Virus record (IMG/VR): IMGVR_UViG_3300033388_003432
Coordinates: 1 to 20,934 of that record
DNA from: a virus
Direction: 5' to 3' (one strand)
DNA: 20,934 nucleotides
Shown: piece after piece, positions 14,188 to 20,934 of the stretch
Numbering within the stretch: the stretch's first letter is position 1
Layout of the letters: each line of letters begins with the position of its first letter
Notes under the pieces: generated by a model
The model's input: the letters and a program-made list of their open reading frames with translations, nothing else
What the model was told of the DNA's origin: nothing
Database searches by the model: none
Translations under genes and position numbers: made by a program

Positions 14188-14778
14188 ATGATAGTATATG
14201 TAGCTTACGGTAAAAAGGCAATAAACGAAGTATCGCTCAGTATTAAATCATTAAATGGGCGATACTCTATAACAGTTATATGTCAAGAACCTTTGGGTAT
14301 ACCTGGTATAAATTATGTAATATTTGACGATAAAAGTTACGGGGCAAGATGGGCTAAACTAAATATCGACAAATTAGTCGACGACGAAATAATAGGATAC
14401 TTGGACGCAGATACGAGGATACACGGAAACATAGAACCAGCATTTGAAATGGTAGAAGCAGGATGGGATATGGCTATGTCATATAGTATAAATCAAGGAA
14501 GCGATGTTCTAAAACACATAGGCGAAAAAGAACGGGAAGCAACCCTGACTCATAACCCATTTCCGCTACAATTTCAATGCGGTGTTATGTTTTTTCATAG
14601 AGATAGATGTGGAGAGTTTTTCGAACGTTGGAGACACGAGTGGACCAGGTATAAAGAAAAAGACCAAGGCGCTTTTATACGTGCTTTAACAGAGTGTCCG
14701 CTTAGAATTGCGTTATTGGGTAGGCCGTGGAATGGAGGAAACATAGTGGAACATTTGTTTGGAAGGGCGCATGGCTAA
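14188..14778 (+). CDS. GT-A-type glycosyltransferase, 196 aa
   Basis: Transfers a sugar from a nucleotide-sugar donor, by fold likeness to GT8-like enzymes. It starts MIVYVAYGKKAI, has the metal/donor DXD motif in YLDADTRIHG (D73, D75), the CGVMFFHRD segment (131-139), and DQGAFIRAL (159-167), followed by PLRIALLGRPWN (171-182). ATG 14188 lies only five bases after the 15-bp hairpin and has no SD. The closest relative in the window is the C-terminal half of the protein at 15367-17007. It is first in the eight-gene sugar/methyl cassette; acceptor unknown. Confidence 0.82.
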   Translation: MIVYVAYGKKAINEVSLSIKSLNGRYSITVICQEPLGIPGINYVIFDDKSYGARWAKLNIDKLVDDEIIGYLDADTRIHGNIEPAFEMVEAGWDMAMSYSINQGSDVLKHIGEKEREATLTHNPFPLQFQCGVMFFHRDRCGEFFERWRHEWTRYKEKDQGAFIRALTECPLRIALLGRPWNGGNIVEHLFGRAHG

Positions 14779-15370
14779 AATATGGGTAAGAGCCTTGACA
14801 ACTATATTTGTAGAAGAGCGTGGTATGATGCAAATGAAACCAAGGGGCGCTTGGGTTGAAGTGGGTAAACATCAAGCTCGTCAAATGCAGGCTACTGGTC
14901 AATGCGATATACCTAATATAAAGGCTCGTGAACAACTCATAACCGACGAATGTGGAATAGTTACACAAGGGTCTTTTACTTATAACGATATTAAAGTGGT
15001 CGAGGGTGGTTTAACATTGCCATTTGAAAAAACCTTTTTATATAACCAGGAAATATCGTTTAACAGCAATCTAATCCCAATAGGGTTTTCACTATTAGAC
15101 AAATGGGAAATAGCTGTACCAATAGCGGACTATGATGTGTTGGCTAGAGATGTAGGCACAGAAGAAGATAGAGCAAAAACGTTGGAAATAACCGGAGATT
15201 TGCGAATACCTGTGTATGAGCCGGGGATTATGTTTGTGCGTAAAACACAAAGTACTGAAAAATTGCTCGAAGTATTCAAACAAGAAGAAGGGCATAAAGG
15301 CCTCGCATTTATACGAGCATTGTACCAGGTAAAACCGTATATACTAGCATTGCCGACGGTGTGGCTATGA
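14771..15370 (+). CDS. GT-A-like protein that lacks the DXD motif, 199 aa
   Basis: N-terminal about 55 residues (MKPRGAWVEVGKHQARQMQA, CDIPN) look like a separate small domain. From about residue 77 the order of motifs follows the GT-A enzymes beside it: PFEKTFLYNQEISFN (84-98) occupies the place of the usual PFEKTLYLDADT, but the DXD is NQE. Then come FSLLDKWEIAVPIADYDVL (matching FEMVEAGWDMAM...DVL of the previous gene), PGIMFV (matching CGVMFF), and KGLAFIRALYQV (matching DQGAFIRAL). Probably an inactive, perhaps regulatory or sugar-binding, paralogue. ATG 14771 follows GGAAGG. ATGA overlap with the next gene. Confidence 0.65.
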   Translation: MAKIWVRALTTIFVEERGMMQMKPRGAWVEVGKHQARQMQATGQCDIPNIKAREQLITDECGIVTQGSFTYNDIKVVEGGLTLPFEKTFLYNQEISFNSNLIPIGFSLLDKWEIAVPIADYDVLARDVGTEEDRAKTLEITGDLRIPVYEPGIMFVRKTQSTEKLLEVFKQEEGHKGLAFIRALYQVKPYILALPTVWL

Positions 15371-17007
15371 TACATATTGTTTGCCAACGATTAGATAAAG
15401 ACAGAGTGTTACCGAGATTGGCTAGGTCTCTTGCCGAATCGACGGGATGGAGTATAAGTGAGGGCCCAGTACCAGGAGTAAAACTTAACTATTTTTTCCC
15501 ATATCTCGAACTACAGAAAAGGGAATGGGAAGATACTCTCTCTGCTGCGTGGTTTACCCATAAAGACACAGCAGAACCACGAAAAGAGGCGGTGTGGAAT
15601 AGTGTGGCCAAACGAGTTAATCTCAGAACACTAACAGCCGGAATTTATAAAAAAGATTTAGAACAGTATGGCGATGTTCGTATGGTACGTCCTATTGTAG
15701 AGCTAGATAGATTTGTACCTATTAAAAGGAAACGAGAAAATACTATAGGTGTATCCGGTTGGTTATATCGCGACAATAGAAAAGGCGAGGATTTAATAAC
15801 CAGGGCGTCAAGAGAAATCGAAGGAGATTGGAAAGCTAGTGGAAGAGGTTGGTCGATTCCTACTAAATGTTATCTGTGGAAAGATTTACCCAAGTTTTTC
15901 CAATCGCTTGATTTGTTCGTTTGTGCCAGTCGTATTGAGGGTGTACCAATGCCCCCACTTGAGGCTTTAGCTTGTGGTATACCAGTGGTTATCCCAAGGG
16001 GGGTGGGGCTATTAGATGATCTACCTAATATACCGGGTATAACTAGATTTATGGCCGGGAATTATAAAGATTTACGTGCGGCAATAAAAAACGCATTAAC
16101 TGCTGAGTACAACAAAGAAGAATTGAGAAACTCTGTTTTACAATATAATGAAAAGAACTGGGCTAACGATCATAAACTAGCTTTTGATAACCTGGTACAT
16201 AGTACGAAACCATATATACAGCCGGGTAGAGGCAAACAAGGAATGTATTGTGTGGCGTTTGGCGAACCGTCGCGTAAATGCGCCACACGGTTAGTAAAAT
16301 CATTTAAGAAATATATGCCCAATACGCCTGTTATGTTTGTAGGAACTAAACCTCTCAACGTAGGAGAGGATTTATTCATAAAACAGGACGATAAAGACAT
16401 TGGAGGGCGCTTAGGTAAATTATCGGTAGACAGATTGGTCCCTAAAGATTGGGAATACATTTTATATCTTGATGCGGATACAGAGTTAATAGAACCAGTT
16501 GATTTTATATTTAACACTTTACGTAAAGGTTGGGAATTTGTTATATGTAAAGATATGCACGACCGTCATTGGCTCAAAACTATGAGGCGAGGAGATAACA
16601 ATGATGAGTGCGATTATACAGAAAAACTAGTAGGAACCGATAGAGTAATGCAATACAATGGGGGTGTGTTCGCTTATCGAAGAACCATAGGTACAAAACG
16701 GTTTTTCGAGTTGTGGAATACTGAGTATCAAAAATGGCTAGGCAGAGATCAAGGGGCGCTTATTAGAGCATTACACACTCAGCCATTGAGAATGCTTGTG
16801 TTGGGTAACCAGTGGAATGCGAGCGACCGGTATGATTTGCCGCCAGGCCCTATCGCAATTATGCACCATAATGTACAGGCAAGGCGCTGGTCGAGATCAA
16901 TACAAGGTAGAATAGATAGCAAAGACGCTTGGAATGCTGTGGAGGAATGGGAACGTGTCAATTCTCAACTTGGGAGCAGGAACCCGTTTAGTGCCGGGGG
17001 CCGTTAA
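15367..17007 (+). CDS. Two-domain glycosyltransferase, GT4-like plus GT-A, 546 aa
   Basis: Residues 1-270: GT-B (GT4-type) half, with a Rossmann-like SLDLFVCASR, then EGVPMPPLEALACGIPVVIP (191-210), the donor-binding signature of family 4, and GVGLLDDL. Residues about 285-540: a GT-A domain like the protein at 14188, with LYLDADTELIEP (366-377), GGVFAYRR, DQGALIRAL (461-469), LGNQWNAS, and HHNVQARRW near the end. ATG 15367 (ATGA overlap with the upstream gene) is preferred to GTG 15361. One chain probably adds two different sugars in turn. Its last 53 bases overlap the next gene. Confidence 0.85.
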   Translation: MIHIVCQRLDKDRVLPRLARSLAESTGWSISEGPVPGVKLNYFFPYLELQKREWEDTLSAAWFTHKDTAEPRKEAVWNSVAKRVNLRTLTAGIYKKDLEQYGDVRMVRPIVELDRFVPIKRKRENTIGVSGWLYRDNRKGEDLITRASREIEGDWKASGRGWSIPTKCYLWKDLPKFFQSLDLFVCASRIEGVPMPPLEALACGIPVVIPRGVGLLDDLPNIPGITRFMAGNYKDLRAAIKNALTAEYNKEELRNSVLQYNEKNWANDHKLAFDNLVHSTKPYIQPGRGKQGMYCVAFGEPSRKCATRLVKSFKKYMPNTPVMFVGTKPLNVGEDLFIKQDDKDIGGRLGKLSVDRLVPKDWEYILYLDADTELIEPVDFIFNTLRKGWEFVICKDMHDRHWLKTMRRGDNNDECDYTEKLVGTDRVMQYNGGVFAYRRTIGTKRFFELWNTEYQKWLGRDQGALIRALHTQPLRMLVLGNQWNASDRYDLPPGPIAIMHHNVQARRWSRSIQGRIDSKDAWNAVEEWERVNSQLGSRNPFSAGGR

Positions 17008-17395
17008 TCACGATCTTACAAAACATAGTCCCGATATACACGTAACGTGGGATTTGAATAAAACACCTTGGCCCTGGAAAGATAATGAGTTTGACCAGGT
17101 ACAATTGATAAGTGTAGCGGAGCATTTGAAACTAACACTCATCGAGACACTAAATGAATGTCATCGTATAACAAAAGGCGTTTTAATAATAAAATTCCCT
17201 CTGTGGAATGGGGTTAATACTCACAAAGACCCGACGCATAGGTGGTTTTGGGACTTGGGCGTTTTAGATTATGTAGATCAAACAACGAGGGCAGGACAAG
17301 TTTATTATTATTATACTCCTCTCAAGTGGAAAATTAAAGCAAGAGGGGTAATCAAAAATAGAAATGTCAAAGCGGAGCTAGCGCCAGTTAAATGA
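16955..17395 (+). CDS. SAM-dependent methyltransferase-like protein, 146 aa
   Basis: Class I methyltransferase pattern: LNLGAGT (residues 4-10, motif I), a DLTKHSPDIH strand, DLNKTPWPWKDNEFDQV (motif IV region), HL, and a KDPTHRWFW element of a common small-methyltransferase family. It is short, but the SAM-binding part looks intact. Start: GTG 16955 has GGAGG at 16941-16945 with 9-base spacing. The longer ATG 16934 would lie before that SD. It begins within the preceding glycosyltransferase gene and overlaps the next gene (ATGA). It may methylate a sugar made by the cassette (inference). Confidence 0.72.
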   Translation: MSILNLGAGTRLVPGAVNHDLTKHSPDIHVTWDLNKTPWPWKDNEFDQVQLISVAEHLKLTLIETLNECHRITKGVLIIKFPLWNGVNTHKDPTHRWFWDLGVLDYVDQTTRAGQVYYYYTPLKWKIKARGVIKNRNVKAELAPVK

Positions 17396-17955
17396 AAAGC
17401 AACGAGATAACAAAACAAGCACATAAAACTTTACTTGAGAGTAAATTAGACGCATCTTGGGAACGCTATTTTGCTGGATGGGTCGATGTTGTTGATAGGT
17501 ACAATGTTACCTCTGTTTTAGTGCAGGGGCAAAAAGTGCTCGATATTGGTTGCGGAGAAGGCCTACTTGGGTTTTTACTGAAGGGCAAATATGTTATCGG
17601 CATAGATGCTTGTGAAAGTATAATCGTTTTAGGAAAAAGCCGCCCGGCGCATATTGCTGATTTACGGGTTATGGACGCTGAAAATTTAACTTTTGAAAAC
17701 GGCGAATTTGATACTGTGGTACTGGGACAGGTATTGGAACATGTGGTGGATGTAGACAAAACAATTCAAGAGGCGTTGAGAGTATTAAAACCAGGGGGGC
17801 GGTTAATTGTCAATGTGCCTTGTGATGACGCAGAACCACGCGGTAACCATTTGCACGTATTCGAGAGCTTACAAGAACTGTTAGAATTATTTCCTGTAAA
17901 ATGGGAAGGAAAGGGAATATTACATAGGTTCTATTTTGCCTGGGGTATTAAATGA
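17392..17955 (+). CDS. SAM-dependent methyltransferase, 187 aa
   Basis: Clear class I methyltransferase: VLDIGCGEGLLG (49-60, motif I), GIDACES (motif II), DAENLTFENGEFDTVVLGQV (motif IV), LEHVVDV, and LRVLKPGGRLIVNVP (motifs V-VI). Such proteins commonly methylate sugars or small molecules; the substrate cannot be read from sequence. ATGA overlaps on both sides place it within the glycan cassette. AT-rich composition agrees with its neighbours. Confidence 0.88.
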   Translation: MKSNEITKQAHKTLLESKLDASWERYFAGWVDVVDRYNVTSVLVQGQKVLDIGCGEGLLGFLLKGKYVIGIDACESIIVLGKSRPAHIADLRVMDAENLTFENGEFDTVVLGQVLEHVVDVDKTIQEALRVLKPGGRLIVNVPCDDAEPRGNHLHVFESLQELLELFPVKWEGKGILHRFYFAWGIK

Positions 17956-18869
17956 TTTCGATATTGGTACATGGGCCCGACTTTGCGAGTAGTGAGAACC
18001 TCACTAAAGCATTGTCTCTGTGGGGTACTACTCAACTCATTTGCATAAATAAAAGCGACTGGCGAGAATACGACGAGGGACTGGTATACAGTGAAGAAAC
18101 TAAAGACGAAATACACGATGTACTCGATAGGAGCCATACTTTGTTTCTGGGGGATGCTACGTCTGTACATAGTTTGGCCAAAATATCGCCATCTTCAAAT
18201 TGGATAAGCTGGGCGTCAACGAAACGAGTTATACCATATTTTGGAGACAGTGCATATTTCAAACACCCTCAATTTTACAATGGGCTTGTCAACGCATTGG
18301 GGGCTAAGACTTTATTTTTGCTACCTAACCTAATCCCGCTTAATAAAAATGCTGTACCATTACATCACCCAATGCCAGTTCAGTGGGTAGATAAAAACGA
18401 GGACTTAACTATAGTACACGCCCCAGGTAGAGACGGGAAGGCGGCACAAAAGGGAACGGAAACAATCGAAATAGCTATAACAGAATTAGAAAACGATTTT
18501 GAATTTGAATATAAAAGGCTTATGCATCTTACTATTGATGAGTGCCTTAACGTTAAGAATTCGGCTCATATAGTTATTGACCAATTACCGCCAGATGGGG
18601 TTCCTTATGGTATAGGACGCACTGGTACAGAGGCTTTGGCAGTAGGTTCGGCGGTGGTTACTCGTTTATACGACACAGGTGTACTAGATGGGTTTTTCGA
18701 GAAACCGCCTGTTATTGACGTGCAATCAGAAGAACAATTGATTTTAGAACTTGGTAAATTATTAGAAGATAAGGATAAGCTATTTAAGATACAAAAAGAA
18801 TCGTTATCTTGGGCTGCGGAAAACATAGATTATCCCCAGTGGTTAAAATACATAGAAAGGTATATATGA
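17952..18869 (+). CDS. GT-B-type glycosyltransferase, 305 aa
   Basis: The protein starts MISILVHGPDF and has two Rossmann-like halves. The second holds LTIVHAPGRDGKAAQKGTE (the inter-domain strand and loop), MHLTIDECL, then a stretch typical of GT4/CgeB-type enzymes: AHIVIDQL, GIGRTGTEALAVGSAVV (about residues 221-237), donor-site glycine and glutamate included. Length is on the short side for a GT-B enzyme, but both halves seem present. No signal peptide, so it probably acts in the cytoplasm. ATGA overlaps on both sides. Acceptor unknown. Confidence 0.72.
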   Translation: MISILVHGPDFASSENLTKALSLWGTTQLICINKSDWREYDEGLVYSEETKDEIHDVLDRSHTLFLGDATSVHSLAKISPSSNWISWASTKRVIPYFGDSAYFKHPQFYNGLVNALGAKTLFLLPNLIPLNKNAVPLHHPMPVQWVDKNEDLTIVHAPGRDGKAAQKGTETIEIAITELENDFEFEYKRLMHLTIDECLNVKNSAHIVIDQLPPDGVPYGIGRTGTEALAVGSAVVTRLYDTGVLDGFFEKPPVIDVQSEEQLILELGKLLEDKDKLFKIQKESLSWAAENIDYPQWLKYIERYI

Positions 18870-19453
18870 AATTACACGGAGCACCAAACTATCTAATAGA
18901 AAAAATACTCACTCTTGATTCTGGTAGAGCCTTGTCCACATCCGCAAATATAAAAGGGCAGTTGTTAGGTTATCAAGCGGCTGCTTTATTTGAATTAGCT
19001 AAAAAATACGACGGTAAACCTATACTAGAGATAGGTACATTTGTGGGGTATTCCACGTCTATACTAGCTCAGGCGTGCCCTAATTCGCATATAATAACAT
19101 TAAACAACGCCAAAAATGAAATACAGGATGCTCGAAAGAATTTAGCAAAATATAGTAATGCGACTGTATTATGCACAACGTCGTGGGATTATTTAGATAT
19201 AAGTCCTTTTGATTTGGGTTTTATTTTTGTGGATGGCGACCACGTTCGTGTAGGAAAAGATTTACCTTGGTGGAATAAATTATCTGTAGGCGGGTTGATG
19301 TTATTTCACGATTACTCAATAAATGAAATATATGTCAACCTCGCAGTAGACACTATGGGGTTAAAATTCGGTAGAGAACCCGATGTGTCGATTATAGATA
19401 CAGACAAAATAGGAATGGCCGGGTTTTATAAACAGGATACAGACATATTATGA
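18866..19453 (+). CDS. SAM-dependent methyltransferase (Methyltransf_24-like), 195 aa
   Basis: Motif I is ILEIGTFVGYST (53-64), followed by SHIITLN, then DLGFIFVDGDHVRVGKDL (about 116-133), and GGLMLFHDY (142-150). The FVDGDH and FHDY pair marks the Methyltransf_24/CmcI-like family, which includes sugar O-methyltransferases. ATG 18866 is chosen for its ATGA overlap with the upstream stop; the frame is open further up but within the previous gene. The next gene is a clear paralogue. Confidence 0.83.
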   Translation: MKLHGAPNYLIEKILTLDSGRALSTSANIKGQLLGYQAAALFELAKKYDGKPILEIGTFVGYSTSILAQACPNSHIITLNNAKNEIQDARKNLAKYSNATVLCTTSWDYLDISPFDLGFIFVDGDHVRVGKDLPWWNKLSVGGLMLFHDYSINEIYVNLAVDTMGLKFGREPDVSIIDTDKIGMAGFYKQDTDIL

Positions 19454-20022
19454 TTTCTCGACAAGACGCCGTACAAACAGGAATAGAATTTAATAGTAAT
19501 CTCTATGATAAAAACCGCGACGATTCTACTCAATTGGGGTTTTTATATGATCTTGCTATTAAAGCGCCCGATGGCATTGCGGTAGAATGTGGGGTAAAAG
19601 CTGGTGGCAGTTTGGTCACATGGGGATTAACCCGTATAGGTAGAGGCCCAATTATAGCAGTTGATAGTCGACGTACACAAGATTATAGTTTTTCTCTCAT
19701 TGCTAAACTAGCGGGGCAGGGTGTAGATATAACACTGTTAGAAGTTTTAAGTTGGGATGCTCCTGATTTAATAGATGGACAAGTGGCGTTTTGTTTTATT
19801 GACGCCGATCACTCTCTGAGGGGTATTCCAAGAGACGTTACAGTATGGCCCGATAAAATGATGTCAGGAGGAATTTTAGTTTTTCACGATTACAATGTTC
19901 CTAATCAAGCCACTGTAGTCAAATGTGTTGTCGATGCGTGGCAAGCCGAGAATATATGGAGAAACGAGGGCTGGGAACATATTGGTACGGTAGGGAGTAC
20001 CATAGCATTTAAAAAACCATAA
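19450..20022 (+). CDS. SAM-dependent methyltransferase (Methyltransf_24-like), 190 aa
   Basis: Paralogue of the preceding gene by motif order: AVECGVKAGGSLVTWG (44-59, motif I), IIAVDSRR (motif II), AFCFIDADHSLRG (113-125), and GGILVFHDYNVP (140-151). The HDY and DADH positions match FVDGDH/FHDY of its neighbour. The two likely arose by tandem duplication and may methylate different positions of a sugar. It closes the cassette; a 9-base gap with AAGGAGGAA precedes the next structural gene. Confidence 0.8.
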   Translation: MISRQDAVQTGIEFNSNLYDKNRDDSTQLGFLYDLAIKAPDGIAVECGVKAGGSLVTWGLTRIGRGPIIAVDSRRTQDYSFSLIAKLAGQGVDITLLEVLSWDAPDLIDGQVAFCFIDADHSLRGIPRDVTVWPDKMMSGGILVFHDYNVPNQATVVKCVVDAWQAENIWRNEGWEHIGTVGSTIAFKKP

Positions 20023-20031
20023 GGAGGAAGT

Positions 20032-20457
20032 ATGGCAAATTTAACTAGTTATAGATCAATTGATGTTATTGGGGTAGATTTAGTAGGACGTTACCCGTTT
20101 ACGTATGTCGATATGGGGGATGGAACTTACGCTGAACGTGTTGCGGCTGTTTCGGTTGTGGGTATTGGGGCATCCTATGATACAGCGGGCCATACTAACG
20201 TTAATGTAAACGGTAACACTAACATCATAGCAGCTAACGCAAGTAGAAAATATTTGTTGATAGTTAACGATAGCGATACTGTGATTTACCTGGTACTTGG
20301 AGGTAATGCTACAGTACCAGCAGGTATTCGATTAAATGCTAATGGGGGAAGTTATGAAATGTCTCCTCAATTTGGAAATTTATGGAATGGATCTATAAAT
20401 GCTAATCACGGTGGAGGAGCAGTTAATAAAATTTTACTTTTAACTGAGGGAATATAA
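20032..20457 (+). CDS. Virion-type beta-sandwich protein, 141 aa
   Basis: Strong SD (AAGGAGGAA) and ATG 20032. The N-terminal segment (YRSIDVIGVDLVGRYPFTYV) leads into a beta-rich region: GHTNVNVNGNTNIIAANASR, then YLLIVNDSDTVIYLVLGGNA and PAGIRLNANGGSYEMSPQFG. This resembles the small jelly-roll or Ig-like modules found on phage capsids and fibres; a firm family cannot be given. The next gene follows with a TAATG overlap. It marks the return from the sugar cassette to structural genes. Confidence 0.72.
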   Translation: MANLTSYRSIDVIGVDLVGRYPFTYVDMGDGTYAERVAAVSVVGIGASYDTAGHTNVNVNGNTNIIAANASRKYLLIVNDSDTVIYLVLGGNATVPAGIRLNANGGSYEMSPQFGNLWNGSINANHGGGAVNKILLLTEGI

Positions 20458-20934
20458 TGCCATTAAATAATCCAGGGGATAGTGCGGACGTAACGGCTAT
20501 AAAAGCTGTAACCGATAATATACCCGATAGTGGGGCGCTTGTTGTTCCCACCCAAGACGATGCTGTCAACGTAGATTGGGGGGACGCCATTGGTAACAAA
20601 ACAGATACTACTGCTGGCGATTCTATAGTAGCATTGACAAAAATAACACAGGTCGAAACAAATAAGATAGACTCGGCAGCGACGAATGGCCTTATGGGCG
20701 TAAACAATTCACTGGCCTACCGTGTCCACGAAATTGAAAAGCACGCACACAGCCGAGGGCGATACTGGGGTGCAGTTGCCGTACCAGACGAGACAGACGC
20801 CATTGAGGCAAACGTTGGGCGACCATTTGCGGCCACGAGCGGAGCAGATGCCTGGGGCGCGGCCATTCCGATCTGCGGCACTGACGATGTGCCCGTGCCG
20901 TCTGGACTGGTGAAGTTTGACGCTCACCGCTTGT
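20457..20934 (+). CDS. Fibre-like structural protein, 5' part only (cut by window end)
   Basis: ATG 20457 overlaps the previous stop (TAATG) and the frame stays open to the window edge, so at least 159 residues are encoded and the C-terminus is missing. It begins MPLNNPGDSADVTAIKAVTD, a fibre-like spacer, passes a short coil, then enters HEIEKHAHSRGRYWGAVAVP, ANVGRPFAATSGADAWG, and IPICGTDDVPVPSG, a globular part unlike the start. G+C is 26 of 60 at 20581-20640 and 41 of 60 at 20821-20880, so composition changes near codon 73. Confidence 0.75.
   Translation, partial: MPLNNPGDSADVTAIKAVTDNIPDSGALVVPTQDDAVNVDWGDAIGNKTDTTAGDSIVALTKITQVETNKIDSAATNGLMGVNNSLAYRVHEIEKHAHSRGRYWGAVAVPDETDAIEANVGRPFAATSGADAWGAAIPICGTDDVPVPSGLVKFDAHRL
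20675..20934. other. Start of a second GC-rich patch inside a fibre-like gene
   Basis: Composition rises sharply inside the open frame (41 of 60 G+C at 20821-20880 after 26 of 60 at 20581-20640). Codon style matches the 6425-8640 block. It continues beyond the window, so its right edge is unknown. Confidence 0.55.

Overview
This window looks like part of the genome of a tailed double-stranded DNA phage (Caudoviricetes) with an HK97-type head, probably from an environmental virus population. The evidence is a contiguous head-gene set (portal fused to a MuF-type domain, HK97-type prohead protease, HK97-fold major capsid protein), phage nucleotide-metabolism genes, fibre-like proteins, and very tight packing in which many genes overlap by ATGA or TAATG. 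Start codons follow clear Shine-Dalgarno (SD) sequences in most cases and the standard bacterial code is used. The host cannot be named from the sequence. No terminase, tail tape measure, lysis, integrase or replication gene is visible.

Layout. (1) 1-2449, plus strand: the end of one gene, a 49-aa protein, a dCMP deaminase, ThyX, and four small unknown proteins, closed by a two-way terminator at 2451-2474. The deaminase and ThyX form a dCMP to dUMP to dTMP route. (2) 2491-2796, minus strand: one small unknown gene with its own promoter. (3) 2797-3334: a regulatory stretch with promoters, a near-palindrome, an unlisted 58-aa zinc-ribbon-like ORF and a strong hairpin with a T-tract just before the portal gene. 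(4) 3335-5551: the portal-MuF fusion. (5) 5530-6328: an antisense homing-endonuclease unit. A diverged second copy of the MuF C-terminal tail lies at 6377-6421. (6) 6418-10665: a receptor-binding or fibre-like set (beta-helix protein, fibres, BppU-like protein), GC-rich up to about 8640 and AT-richer after it. (7) 10674-14130: prohead protease fusion, major capsid protein, probable decoration protein. (8) 14188-20022: eight head-to-tail genes for glycosyltransferases and SAM methyltransferases. (9) 20032-20934: two more virion-type genes, the last cut by the window edge and changing from AT-rich to GC-rich part-way.

Three points deserve attention. First, the homing endonuclease appears to have entered the 3' end of the portal-MuF gene and left a replacement end on one side and the old end on the other. 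Second, base composition changes sharply inside genes (ThyX, the fibre at 8293, the partial fibre at 20457), which suggests recombination with a higher-GC relative, or chimeric assembly. Third, a glycosyltransferase/methyltransferase cassette sits directly behind the capsid genes and contains one GT-A-like protein that appears to have lost its catalytic DXD motif. A plausible but unproven reading is that the phage builds a methylated glycan on its own virion or alters a host surface glycan.
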